Assembly: GCA_009763385.1 (NCBI GenBank)
Contig: CM019824.1
Coordinates: forward strand, 109,138,660 to 109,202,659
Direction: 5' to 3'
DNA from: Coix lacryma-jobi var. lacryma-jobi
Taxonomy: Eukaryota > Streptophyta > Magnoliopsida > Poales > Poaceae
Length of the DNA: 64,000 nucleotides
Positions within the stretch are counted from its first letter, which is position 1; each line of letters opens with the position of its first letter. Under the pieces are notes generated by a model, which did no database searches, was not told the DNA's origin, and saw only the letters and a program-made list of their open reading frames with translations. The translations under genes and the position numbers were made by a program. Shown here in pieces: positions 51,183 to 63,611 of this stretch.

Positions 51183-53215
51183 TGAAAGCATCTAGGCCCC
51201 TAGTGGGTTTCAGTGATTGGATGAAACACAAGATTGCTGTGACTAACGTGTGTTTTGTAGAAACAGGGATAAGTTAGGTCATGGTAATGGCGACGATAAG
51301 GGCATATGGAGTTCATGTCCCTGGCGATGGAAATCGATTCAGTTTTTAAAAGACAGACGACGAAGATGGTGATAGGCTAGCGCTAAGTGTCACTTAGTGT
51401 TGGAGGACACTTAGGTTTTAGGTCTTTATTTTTCCTTTGACCGTACTATAAAGGGGAGTGTGAATCAGTAGCTTGACCTAGATAAGACTATTGAGGTAGG
51501 TGTCGTGCATACTTGTTATTTCGTAGCCCTAGGTAGCTGAGAGAGAGCCCTTATGTCGTGAGGATGAAAAGTCATTAAGGCAGCGTCGCGATCCGAAGTC
51601 GTTTCGACCCTCAGAAGGGCATCAGATGTTGGCCTGGTGGGCATCAGACGCGCGTCCGATGCTCACTAGACTTGGAAGGAAGATGCTAGTGCGTGGCATC
51701 ATACGCTCTGATGGTGTCACATCGGACACGCCCGTGCCACTGTTCATGAGAGAGTGCCCTGAGGGGCACATCGGACGCTGACATCGAATGTTTAGGGCCA
51801 GCGTCCGATGTAGGTCCAGAGAGGTTGAATCTGCATCGGACGCGTCCTATGTGATGGCATCGGACGCTGCTCCTTTAAAATGTCTAACAGGTAGTACGAT
51901 GTCTACAACCCCCCCTTCAGTTGACCGTTGCCTCAACTGTACTATCTCTTAGGGCATCGGTAGTAAAATAGTCTTAGGAGGTGTGGTGCACACTTGTTAT
52001 TTCATAGCCCTAGGTAGCTGAGAGAGAGCCCTTATGTCGTGAGGATGAAAAATCGTTAAGGCAGCTCGCGATCCGAAATCGTTTTGGCACTCAGAAGGGC
52101 ATCAGACGCTGGCCTGGTGGGCATCGAACGCGTGTCCGATGCTCACTAGACTTGGAAGATGCTAGTGCGTGGCATCAGACGCTTCGATGGTGTCACATCG
52201 GACACGCCCATGCCACTGTTCATGAGAGAGTGCCCTGAGGGGCACATCGGACGCTGGCATCTGACGCTGAGGGCCAGCGTCCGATGTAGGTCCAGAGAGG
52301 TTGAATCTGCATCGGACGCGTCCGAGGCAGAGGCATCGGACGATGCCAGCGTCTGATGCTCCTTTAAAATGTGTGTCAGAAAAGTACAGTTGACCGTTGG
52401 GTCGAGGGCATCGGAGCGTCCGATGCCAGGCATCAGAGCGTCCGATGCCCCCGAAACTGTACTGTTTCAGTGCTCTTTTGGATGGTCGGTTGGGGGGAGT
52501 ATTAATACTCCTCCTCAACCTCTATTAGAGTGTTCTTGCCCATTTCACCTGTTAAAAAACACCTTGAGAGAGCAAGGAAGAGCAAGAGCCCTAGTGAGGT
52601 TGAGAGATTTGCTAATTGTGAGAATTAGTGACCTCCTAGTGAGAATTGAGTAGCAAGTGTGCATCCATCCATCTCTTTGGCCTTGGCTTGGTCAAGTGAG
52701 AGTTCTATCTTGTTACTCTTGGTGATCGGCATCACCTAGACAGCTTGGTGGTGATTGAGAAGCTTGGTGATCATCCGGAGGCTTTGTGGGTGATCCAAGC
52801 GAAGTTGTGACCGATAGTGAGCGATTCACTGGGCCAGAGTGGCGAAGAATCAGCTCATAGTGAGCACTTGATCCTTGCGCGGATCAAGGGGGAGCTATAC
52901 CCTTGCGCGGGTGCTCCAACGAGGACTAGGGGGTGTGCCGACACCTCGATACCTCGGGAAAAAGTCGTCGAGTCATTTCTACTCTCTTTACATACGTATT
53001 TACATTTGAGCAATTCAATTCCGCAATTTTCTTGTTCTTTCATAATTGAATTGCCATGCTAGAGTAGGAATGGATTAGAGACAGTCTTTTGTGCGGTAGA
53101 GTTTAGCGAAACACACTTTAGGCACAAAGGGGTCAATTGGGCTTATAGGTTTTAATTGTTGCAAAAAGTTTAGAAAAGCCCAATTCACCCCCTCTTGGGC
53201 ATCTTGATCCTTTCA
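51183..53215 (+). mobile_element. 5' LTR of Sirevirus K (2033 bases, internally duplicated)
   Basis: TGAAAGCATCTAGG...GATCCTTTCA, followed by the PBS. It aligns with the A2 LTR in the opposite orientation but is about 460 bases longer, because a ~400-base segment is repeated (about 51492-51895 and 51980-52370). Each copy has its own field of CATCGGACGC palindromes. TATA-like AGTATTAATACT at about 52498-52509. The 3' LTR lies outside the window. Confidence 0.92.
51492..52370. repeat. Tandem segment duplication in the K LTR
   Basis: Two copies starting near TGCA(T/C)ACTTGTTATTTC and ending near GCTCCTTTAAAATGT, offset about 486 bases, clearly diverged. The copy nearer the TATA box is the better match to the single copy in A2. 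Confidence 0.85.
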
Positions 53216-53217
53216 AT

Positions 53218-53230
53218 TGGTATCGGAGCC
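53218..53230 (+). other. Primer-binding site of Sirevirus K
   Basis: TGGTATCGGAGCC, two bases after the LTR; identical to that of A2. Confidence 0.88.
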
Positions 53231-53268
53231 TCGTGCTCTCGATTTAGGCTTAACCGCCTAGAGTTAAG

Positions 53269-53558
53269 ATGTCCGGAGGTGATGGACCACCTCCCATGTT
53301 CAAGGGAGACGACTTTCCATATTGGAAAATCCGTATGGAGTCGTACCTAGAGGCGGTAGATGTCAAATGCCGCCAAGTCGCGATCAACGGCTTCACCAAG
53401 CCCAAAGACGCCACTCATCTTACTCCACATGAGGAGGAAAATGAAAAGTGGAATGCAAAGGCCAAAAACATAATCTTTAGAGGCATTTGCAAGGATGTGT
53501 TCAATCGTGTTTGGAACCACAAGGACGCCCATGAATTATGGGAGAACATTTGTGCGCA
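53269..53558 (+). pseudogene. gag: Sirevirus K gag, N-terminal part
   Basis: ATG 53269 (MSGGDGPPPMFKGDDFPYWK). An open frame of about 96 residues continues to ELWENICA, where element E is inserted. It is the intact version of the region that is frameshifted in A2. Confidence 0.9.
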
Positions 53559-55321
53559 TGTTGACACTTCTTAGTGCGGTCACTCAAAAATATACTTTAT
53601 GAATACCAACCTAGTGAAGGCACTAGAAATGCACGGGACACTACTAGCATCACTTAGCGTCAAGTTGTCATCCCCAACATGAAACTAGCAATGTGATTAT
53701 ATCATAGCACTGACTCTAAAGATAAATATTTACCTGCAAGCGCACAGATAAATACACCCGTTGTAGCAGCATTTTACCCAGAGATGTTCCAAGTGTCGTT
53801 ATTTATATTTAGCACTAGGAATGAAGTGAGGTGAATAAGGACAAGAACTAAAGCTACTATACACATGTGATAGGAGAATTGAGAACAAAGTGAGAACACA
53901 CTCCTTTATCCTAAACAGGGATCAGTCAAATAATGAGGTACACTATAAAGGAATATATGATAACAGATCAATCTATGATAATCCTTAGAGCATTTCAACT
54001 TAGACAAGGCATGCGGATTAGAATAGACATTATAAAGAAGTATTCCTAAGTTATTCTAACTATAAGTCATAATATACATTGATTAGTGCAATTATATTTG
54101 GCAATCATTGGCTAGGTTATCCCATATTCATATTCAAGAGGCAACTCTATAGTAAAGGTGCCAAACAGAGTAACCCCTAGACCATGAGTTAATTGAGCCA
54201 TACGATGCCTATATTCGAGGGGTGGAATACAAAGGACTCAACATGCCTGTCACACCCGCGATCTACCACTCTATCCGGAACATAGGGAGCATTCGCAGAT
54301 AAACAATGTATAAACACCACGCTTACACAATGTCTACCACCCACCCCTCGCACGATAGGGTGAGTGCTATACGAACATGAGCATGAATACGAAGATAGTC
54401 TATCTATGCCAAATATATAATCAAAGCAGACTATGAACATTATAATTGAGAATATAGTAATTAATGTCTTAGTCATATCAATTGTCTCTAAACTATTATG
54501 AACTAGCACACAAGGATGAACAATATGATGAACTAGAACATGTAGATGAACTAGAGTATGAACTAGAACACGAACTAGAACTAGATTAAGAACTAGAAGA
54601 TGAACTAGACGATGAACTAGAACATGAACAATGAAGAACAATTATGAACTAGAAACATAATTAGATCCATAATGTTGATACAAGAGAGAAGATCTTGGGT
54701 TTACCGAGCCTTCTCGTGACTAGATCCGGAATCCAAGCGAAGCTTGCCTCTTCTAATTCTAATTCTATCTAGCTATGCCTAAGTTGATGTGGCTCTAAGG
54801 AAGTTAGGGTTTCTGATTGATCCTCCTACTCTTCTAATGACTTGAGATCTGATGATGATTGAGAGAGGGGGTCTGGGGTCTAGTTATATAGCCCTGGGCG
54901 AGGAACCGTGGCCCTTGGATCAAACTGACTTTAGGTACGGCGGAGATGCATCCTCATAGGCGGTGAAAGAAGGTTCCAGAAGATGGAGGCCATCGGGCCC
55001 AGGGGGTGACCGACCGGTGGGCCCACCTGACCGGTCGATGGGGCCCAGTGGTCTCCCCCCATGGGTCGCCTCGTGGTGCCCTCTGGTGTCCTCTAGGTCC
55101 TTCTAGAGTATTCCTGATGCGTCGGTTCCGTAATCTTCCATCGGGTTCCTTCTAGGAGAAGTAATGAGTGCTGGTTTTCCTGTTTAGTCCCTGCAGAATC
55201 ACAATTCACCAAAACTCGTGGAATATTATCAATTAAACCCCTAAACCTTTGTTGGTGATTGAATTCATACCCTTTTCATATTCATTTCTCTATTAATTTT
55301 GATAGATAACCAGTGTCAATA
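53559..55321 (-). mobile_element. 3' LTR of element E (1763 bases)
   Basis: Minus-strand TATATAA at 54884-54890. A field of GAACTAGA repeats at 54490-54660, the counterpart of the CTAGTTC field in the B LTR. The sequence after it, ACTCCCCCAAGC, reads on the minus strand as a polypurine tract. Confidence 0.88.
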
Positions 55322-58300
55322 ACTCCCCCAAGCTTACCCTTTACTAGTTCCTTAACAAATATTCATGATGAATCAGGAATTGCTACAATGCTTTCACACC
55401 TCAAAGGTACACATGTGTTCAAACAAGAATTTTTCATTGGATTAGAGTTAACTATTCTGACTTCAAACTTACTCATATTACCTTCAACTGTGGAGCTTTT
55501 GACCTTTACTTGGGTCTTGAGGAATTCAAAGACAGAACAATCAAGTGAAGCACTGTGTCTCTAATTCTTTGATCAACCTTCGTTCTGGAGTTTTTATACG
55601 CTTTCAAAATAAAACTCAGAGATTCCACTGTATGACACTCTCAAGTCACTCATTTATTTTTTATAATTCCTTATCAGTGCATTTTCCTTATTTCTATAGA
55701 TAAATATATGGATATTTTAAGAAGTTAGTAGCATACCTTACCAAGTCAAAGCTCAAAGCTAGGGAGAAAGATGTCATACTCATAGTAATTTGTCATCTCT
55801 TGCTGGCATGTTGCAATTAGAGGGACCATGGGCTATCATTCTTTTTCTTTCATATTTTTATCACAATACTCTTTTCTTTTTTTTCCTTTTGAGGTAGTCG
55901 AACACTTGTCCCTTTTTATTTCCTCCTTATTATACTTTTGCATAGTCCCATGCTTCTAACACAATACTACTTCGGAAGAGTGAATCTTTTATAAAATGAT
56001 CTTGACCTCTAGAGTATGATAAATTTTTCAACCATAGCTAAAAACTTAAAACAAAGCAAGTAGCCTTTAGTTTAAGATTCTTTTAATGTATATAAGGCTC
56101 TAGGTAGGAATTCATGTTATGTCATACAGGATCTCATCATGTGAATTTTTAAGCTTTTCAAAAATTATATCCCAGAACTCAAGTATCACTAGGAATTAGA
56201 TGAACAACAACTCAAACCTTCTTATATCATATCTAGCAATTTACCTAGACTTTAGATCAAGCATTTGCAACCCACAAGTTTCAGATTCAGAGTTCATTTT
56301 CTTGTCAAAACAGCCTTACTCAGGAAAATTTAAGGCTACCACTAGGCACTTAAAAGAGATTACGACAAAGCAACTATTCATCATTTTCATCATGAGCAAA
56401 ATTAAGTTTATATCAACCTAGGCATTGACACTTTAAACTAATCTATTTATTTAAACAATAATACTAGCTAAGACTCAAAAGAATAAAAAGTGAGTCTTCA
56501 TGTACTCACATATTTTTGGTATTTTCTTTTAAGACAATATATAGGACTCTTAATGTCGAATTCTATTTTGTTTTTTGGGCTATTATTCTTTTTATGTATT
56601 TTCTGACTATATGACTCTATAGGATAATAGATACTTAGCTGATACACAGGGGATGCCTTCCCCCAAGCTGGATTTTGACGTAATTTCTTTTCCCAGAAGA
56701 TGAGTAGACCGTTAGCAATTGCTTTAGTCCTTCTCCTCTTTATTTTCTACTGAACTCAAATAGACAACACAACTAGTGGAACTTGATTAAGCGTTAATAA
56801 TAAACACTCTTTCCCTTTGTCAAGTTGTCTAAATCTCTTAAGATCATTTATGTTCTTACTTTCCACTAAGCAGAATTTCAGCAGTTTCCCATAGTGTCTC
56901 ATTTTAGAATTTCAGCAGTTTCCCAAAGTGTCTCTTTTTAGATTTTTCTTTTTACAGATGCAGTGTAGAAATTAAATATGCAGATGTCTTTTTATTTTAT
57001 GCCTCCACAAAAAGTATATTAATGGGTTTTAACACACCACTAACTACTCTCATGGGGCTTAGAGTTTTTCATATTTTTATTTTGTTTTCTGATGCAGATA
57101 TAATTGCTATGAAGTAAATATGCAACTAGAAGTAAAATGATATGATTATGCAGTACTGAATTTAATACTAAAAAAATATGATAACTACCGAGTTACCTTC
57201 CGGCGAGGATTCGATGTTTATAGTCCATCGAACAGGACTTCTTGCACGCTCTTAATTCTTCCTTGGGTGCGTTTAAACAGGTCCTTTTGGTTGAAGACCT
57301 TAAGTTGCACTTTCATAGAACTCCCTCTCTTTCTTCTTCGTTCAAATGGCTGGTGGACCTTGTCTCCTCCTTGGTTTATTTCTCTTCATTTCTTTTAATG
57401 GGTGTTGGCATGGTCATTTACTTTGAATCCTTGATAGCGTAGATTTCATCACTTCTCTTGGCTACGAATGTTGAAGTAGAGTTCTTGAGTGGATGTAGAT
57501 ATCGTCGGCATCATAGGGAATTTTTGGTCTTCTGTTGAAACTCAAATAGACAACAAAAAGCTTGTGGAATAGATTAATGGTTAGTGAAAAACTATACCTT
57601 AATCATTTAGAGAGCCTTGATTATTTCTTTCAAGCACAACAACAGAGTTTTGGATTTCCATTTATGTATGTGACTCAATGATGATTAATATTTATTTTAT
57701 CACATATGTATCAAGAAATGGAAAGTAAATGTCAAACCAGCATTTTAAAGTGAAGCATTAATAGTGGAAGCTAGCAACGTCCTTTAGAACTCGTGAAACT
57801 TTGGGAGACCATTCTTTGTACAGTGTGTCCTACTCTCAAAACTAAGGCAGAGATCAAGTGCATAAGTTCTGCTAGTGAGAAAACACCAACAGAACCAAAA
57901 CTTCATTTACTCTACTCTAACCTTAGGCACATTTAATATGATAAGATTGGTGTTTTGTACATTGTTTCATTGTTAAAACATGGGGGATGAAATCAGAAGA
58001 GTGAGCATGAATTTGACAACGAGGGTTGAGTTCTTCAAGACTAAGTGATTAAGAGAGTGATACTCAAAGAAAAAAAGCATGTTGAGTTTTATAGATTAAA
58101 CATTTAAAGTTGTAACTCAGACATTTTAATTCTTTTTGTTTAAGTGCGGAGCAAGACTATGGGAAAACTTTTGTAGAGAATGATCACTTACCTTAAAATG
58201 TTACCTTTGTCATTGAAGCGTGGTGTCACCATGTGACAAAGGATAGATGATCTATCGTGACCCTTTCTCCTGTTGAAGTTTCTCCTTGCATCTTGAGCTT

Positions 58301-60330
58301 GTTCCTGAGCATCTTGTATCCTATGTTACACTTCATCTTCCTCAACCTTTAATTGCTATCATTTTACTACTCTCTCCTCATGAATCGTGTTTGGACCTAT
58401 TGCTCCACTCATTATCTTGTTCCTGCAAAGCATTAGTGGACAACACATACCCGAAGGGATCTACAAGTAATAACAAGGGTAGTGTTGTCATTGAGCTAAA
58501 GTTACTTTCTATGCTATAGAGAAGTTAATCTTGGCATTTTAATCAACATAGAACTTGTATCCCATATTTTATTTACCTTCATCATTCACCATTACTTCTT
58601 CTATAAAGGATTTAATTTTGTTTTATATCTTAAGTTTGATTTTCAAGCATGGAATTTGTGAGATCATTCAAACTTAAAGAGACAAAGTAACAGTGAGTGG
58701 AGAGATTGCAAACCAGTGTGTCGGGATGTTGACAACTTGTTGATTGGGAGGACGAGCATGATTGTAGAATTTGTAGAAGAGCTAGCCTTCCTCCCCACAC
58801 TTAGACAAAGGAAAGTGTGAATGTTGAAGCATCCCTAGCGGTGTATTTGCAACTTCCATGTTCTCGGATATTGTTCACCCCTTTCACTTATAGATCTTAT
58901 CCTGCAGTGGTTAGTGACCAAGAGTACCCGAAGGGAACTAGTCCTAAGAACAAAATCTTTTTTTATAATTCGACTTCTATAATTGGACCTTCATGTGTTC
59001 ATATTTTTTTTAAATTAAGACAAGATTCTTAAAGTCATAAGATAAATACCGATTTACCTCTCGGCGAGGGCTCGTGGTTTAGGTTCGTGGAGCAAGACCT
59101 TCTTTAATGGACACATACTTGAGGGAATAGATAAAGTTGAGATACAGGTTGTCCACTACCAAATTTTAATCCTTATCTATGCTAATGGGTAGATGGATTT
59201 GGAATTGCTTTAGCATAGACATGATTCATCATAGTTCATAGACAATTTGGTGGCTGTATTGTTTCATGGTTCAAGGAGAAGGTGACTTATAGGAAAAGAC
59301 AAGTGAATATTCTTTGCTACTTACAGTTCTTCCATCAATGATGAATGAGCCAATGTCTTTTGTATGAAGTTGTTGGAGTTCATCCTATGCCTTGCTTCAT
59401 CCTAGTGTGAGTTTATCTCTTGACTTCCCCAGATTGATATTGAGAGATTTCTGCAGGGGTTAGTCCAACAAAATAACCGATACCTACTAGAGCATACTCT
59501 TGGTTCAAAAATCAAACTAGATGCCATGTCTAATTTAATCTAGGAAGACATTTTAACCTAAGCACCACGCTTAATTTAAAAAGCCTTTGAAAGTAAGATC
59601 AACACCTCTAGACTAAGCACCATGCTTAATTTAAAAGATGTATGAACATACTCCAAACCTTAAGCATACTATAGTAAATAACAGTGGCATGAAAGCACTA
59701 TAGAGATTCACTTTAATGGAGATGAAAGAGTGTCATCAAGGTGAGTAGTGTATTATTTTTTTTTTAGATGAATGCATGCAAGTGATATGTATGTGAAAGC
59801 ATAAACTAAGTGGAGTGAATGTATGATTCATTTAAAGTAAACATGTAATGATATGCAAAGAATTTAATAAGATAACTACTCATCAATTTAAAGTCCATGA
59901 GCAAGACCAACTCACCTCGATTAAACTTACCATGACTCACAATGGAACTTGTGGTTGGTGCAGCGTCTGGTGTCGTCACTCGTCATGTGTTTGAAAACTT
60001 GTAATGTTGACCTTCTTCTCGATCCTTGTGGCGGAAAGTCAAAGTGACGATTATTGTCTATACCTTATCTGGTTGATTCTTGGCAAAGTGGCTGAATGGT
60101 TCTTGAGATTGACTCTTGTCGAGCAAAGCCTCTGGATTCGCAACGTAGTTTGTCGGAAGTTCAAAACCAGTCATACACCTCACCCTGCATAAGATCAAAC
60201 TATACAAAAGCCAGGGTGTGTCTGTTTGGATAATGGGTGAATATTATATCTCAATTATCACATGTGTAAAAGTGCTCCAAGATGTTGAAAATGTATTCTA
60301 GCTACCGTCCTTAATTACTCATTCATTCAT
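55322..60330 (-). other. Interior of element E, no recognisable genes
   Basis: AT-rich DNA; the longest open frames are under 95 codons and none has a retrotransposon motif. Some phrases recur: (C/T)ACCGA(G/T)TTACCT(T/C)(C/T)CGGCGAGG at about 57187 and 59048, TACCCGAAGGGA at about 58449 and 58926, and CTCCCCCAAGC-like tracts at 55322 and about 56656. Internal duplication is therefore likely. Confidence 0.65.
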
Positions 60331-60347
60331 TCCCGGCAACGACGCCA
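60331..60347 (-). other. Primer-binding site of element E
   Basis: Minus strand TGGCGTCGTTGCCGGGA, eight bases from the LTR. One mismatch to the tRNA-Asp-type PBS TGGCGCCGTTGCCGGGGA over this length. Confidence 0.8.
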
Positions 60348-60355
60348 AAAATGCT

Positions 60356-61435
60356 TGTTGACACTTCTTAGTGCGGTCACTCAAAATATACTTTATGAAT
60401 ACTAACCTAGTGAAGGCACTAGAAATGCACGGAACACTACTAGCATCACTTAGCGTCAAGTTGTCATCCCCAACATGAAACTAGCAATGTGATTATATCA
60501 TAGCATTGACTCTAAAGATAAATATTTACCCGCAAGCGCACAGATAAATACACCCGTTGTAGCAGCAGCATTTTACCCAGAGATGTTCCAAGTGTCGTTA
60601 TTTATATTTAGCACTAGGAATGAAGTGAGGTGAATAAGGACAAGAACTAGAGTATGAACTAGAACACGAACTAGAACTAGATTAAGAACTAGACAATGAA
60701 CTAGACGATGAACTAGAACATGAATAATGAAGAACAATGAAGAACTAGAAGAACAATTATGAACTAGAAACATAATTAGATCCATAATGTTGATACAAGA
60801 GAGAAGATCTTGGGTTTACCGAGCCATCTCGCGACTAGATCCGGAATCCAAGCGAAGCTTGCCTCTTCTAATTCTAATTCTATCTAGCTATGCCTAAGTT
60901 GATGTGGCTCTAAGGAAGTTAGGGTTTCTGATTGATCCTCCTCCTCTTCTAATGACTTGAGATATGATGATGATTGAGAGAGGGGGTCTGGGGTCTAGTT
61001 ATATAGCCCTGGGCGAGGAACCGTGGCCCTGGGATCAAACCGACTTTAGGTACGGCGGAGATGCATCCTCATAGGCGATGAAAGAAGGTTCCAGAAGATG
61101 GAGGCCATCGGGCCCAGGGGGTGACCGACCGGTGGGCCCACCTGGCCGGTCGGTGGGGCCCAGTGCCTCCCCCCGTGGGTCGCCTCGTGGTTCCCTCTGG
61201 TGTCCTCTAGGTCCTTCTGGAGTATTCCTGATGCGTCGGTTCCGTAATCTTCCGTCGGTTTCCTTCTAGGAGAAGTAATCAGTGCTGGTTTTCCTGTTTA
61301 GTCCCTGCAGAATTACAATTCACCAAAACTCGTGGAATATTATCAATTAAACCCGAAAACCTTTGTTGGTGATTGAATTCATGCCCTTTTCATATTTATT
61401 TCTCTATTAATTTTGATAGATAACCAGTGTCAATA
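60356..61435 (-). mobile_element. 5' LTR of element E with a 680-base deletion
   Basis: Aligns with the 3' LTR over its whole length except for a gap. After AAGGACAAGAACTA it continues with the sequence that lies about 680 bases further on in the 3' LTR (AGTATGAACTAGAACACG). The short repeat GAACTA is present at both edges of the missing part. Confidence 0.88.
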
Positions 61436-61440
61436 GCGCT

Positions 61441-63594
61441 CCATGAGGGAACTAAGAGTGAGCATGAGGAGCGTTATCATTTGGTCATGCAAAAGCTTAA
61501 TTCTTTCGAAATGCATGCACATGAAAATGCAAATGAAATGTACTCACGCTTGAATGTTCTTGTAGAAGAATTGAATGGACTTGTCCTCACACAAATGCAA
61601 CCATCCGATGTTGTGAGGAAGATCCTTTGTGTCCTCCCAATTGATAAATATGGACACATTGTGATGGTGCTTCATCAAAGTGATCTTTATATGGACACAT
61701 TATGACGGTGCTTCATCAAAGTGATCTTTCCACCGCTACACCAACTCACAACTCAAGTCTCGGGAAAGATCAATGCTCATGAGATGTACATGCACATCAC
61801 ACCAAGTGTTGGCTCTTCCACCGACAAGAAGGACTTGGCCTTCAAAGCAAGTCATGATAAGAAGGGCAAGTCCAAGGCAATTGAGGTCCACCATGAGAGC
61901 ACAACCGATGATGAAGATGACACCAACATTGCACTCATGGTGAGAGGACTACAAAGATGTTGAAGAAGCTTCACAAGAATGGAATCAACTTTGATTCAAG
62001 AAAGAAGTTCTTCACAAGTAGCAAGAGAAGGCCAATATCCAAAATGGATTGCTACAATTGCGGTGATCTTGGCCATCTTGCTCACCAATGCACCAAGCCA
62101 AGAAAGAGAACTACAAGAAAAGAACAAGGGCAAGAAGTATGACTCATCAAGTGAAGATGAGAAGAAAAGTGAGAAGCCCCACAAGAAGAAGATGGCAAGA
62201 AAAGCAATATCACAAGAAAGATGGCAAGGCTTACATTGTTGGTGATTGGCTCACCGACATTAACTCCTCCGGTGGCTCATCGAATGAAGATAGTGACGAT
62301 GAGAAGGAGAAGGTGGTCGCTCTAGTCATTGGGACTTCTACTCCACCACCACCACCGTCACCATCATCCTCTACACACCTATGCCTCATGGCAAAGGGTG
62401 ACCGGAAGGTACAAAGTGATGGTGAGATTTGAGTCTCCCTCTTATGATGAATCTAGTGATGGTGAATTTGAGTCTCCCTCTTATGATGAACTTGTTGAAT
62501 TGCTTAATAACTACTCTCTAAAATCATAAGAAAGACTAGAGCTAAAAATGAAAGGCTTGTTCGTGACAATAAATCTCTTGTTGACAAGTATAACAATGCT
62601 ACCCATGCTAGTGATGAACAAAATGAACTTGCTAGTATGTCTCATCTTCTATCAAGGAGCTCAAGTCTTCTAACAAAGAGCTCAAAGCTAAAAATGAGAA
62701 ACTTGATAAGATGCATAATGAGCTCAACACTAGTTATGCTTTGCTCAAAGATCAATTTACTCAAGTTAAAGTTGATCATGATGCACTTGTTATTGCTTAT
62801 GATTTACTTTCCCATGAGACACATGATGCTCCTAACCATGTTGTTAAGTGTGATATAGCAACATCTTGTGAGGATTTGCTTAGTGAGCATGATGAGCAAA
62901 GAGCTAGTAGCAAGGGCAAGAAGTGGTTGTGGCCGAAGATTATGATGATTACATGAAGATCAAGAATGAGAATGCAAAGCTCAAGATTGATCTAGAGAAG
63001 CTAGCAACCACCAAGCAAGTTGTCATTGAAACTCATGATGAGATTATAGCATGACACTTGAGCTTGATACGTTGAAAGAAGAGAACAAGAGATTGAAGAT
63101 GGAGAGGGACTACAAAATGTCACCATCCCAAGTGGAACTCCAACAAGAGAATGATAAGCTAAAGAAAGAAAAAGAACATCTAGCCATCGGGTTGAAGAAG
63201 TTCACCAAGGGTCAATGTCTTCAAAGTGAGCTACTTCTGAACACTGTGATGACAAATAGATGTGGTATTGGCTATCTTGAAGAAGGTTGAAGCAACACAA
63301 CAAGCGCAACTCAAAGCCTAAGCAAAGAAGAAGTTGGGAAGATGTTTTGAGTGTGGACAAGGACACTTTGCACATAATTATGAAGCACCACCACACACAC
63401 CCTTGCCCAAGCATGCTAGGCCCTTTGCTTTCAATGCTCACTACATGCTTAGACAAGACTCTAGTGGCAAAGTGAAAGTCATGTTCATGGGGCCTCCAAA
63501 CAAGAATAGGCCTAAGCAAATATGGGTTGCAAAGTCTCTAGTTGACAAGGTTAAGGAGCCTCAACAAGTTTGGGTCCCAAAAGCTCAAGCTTGA
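61441..63594 (+). pseudogene. gag: Sirevirus K gag, remainder (several frameshifts)
   Basis: Resumes after element E with GTKSEHEERYHLVMQKLNSFE and follows A2 gag to the same end WVPKAQA at 63594. A ~44-base direct duplication at about 61650-61735 and a ~40-base one at about 62425-62490 disturb the frame, as do small indels. First zinc knuckle CYNCGDLGHLAHQC near 62050. In the second (CFECGQGHFAHNY, near 63345) one residue is missing and the last Cys is Tyr. Confidence 0.88.
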
Positions 63595-63611
63595 TTTCTT
63601 GTGTGTGTAGG

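Larger units (their letters stand above)
53559..61435 (-). mobile_element. Non-coding LTR element E inserted in K gag
   Basis: LTRs at 53559-55321 and 60356-61435 share TGTTGACAC and GTGTCAA(T)A ends. The flanks are GCGCA and GCGCT, a 5-base TSD with one change; the K gag frame resumes across the site. PBS on the minus strand at 60331-60347. The five-kilobase interior has no gag or pol motif. E shares LTR blocks and PBS type with element B, so it is probably a non-autonomous member of that family. Confidence 0.88.
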
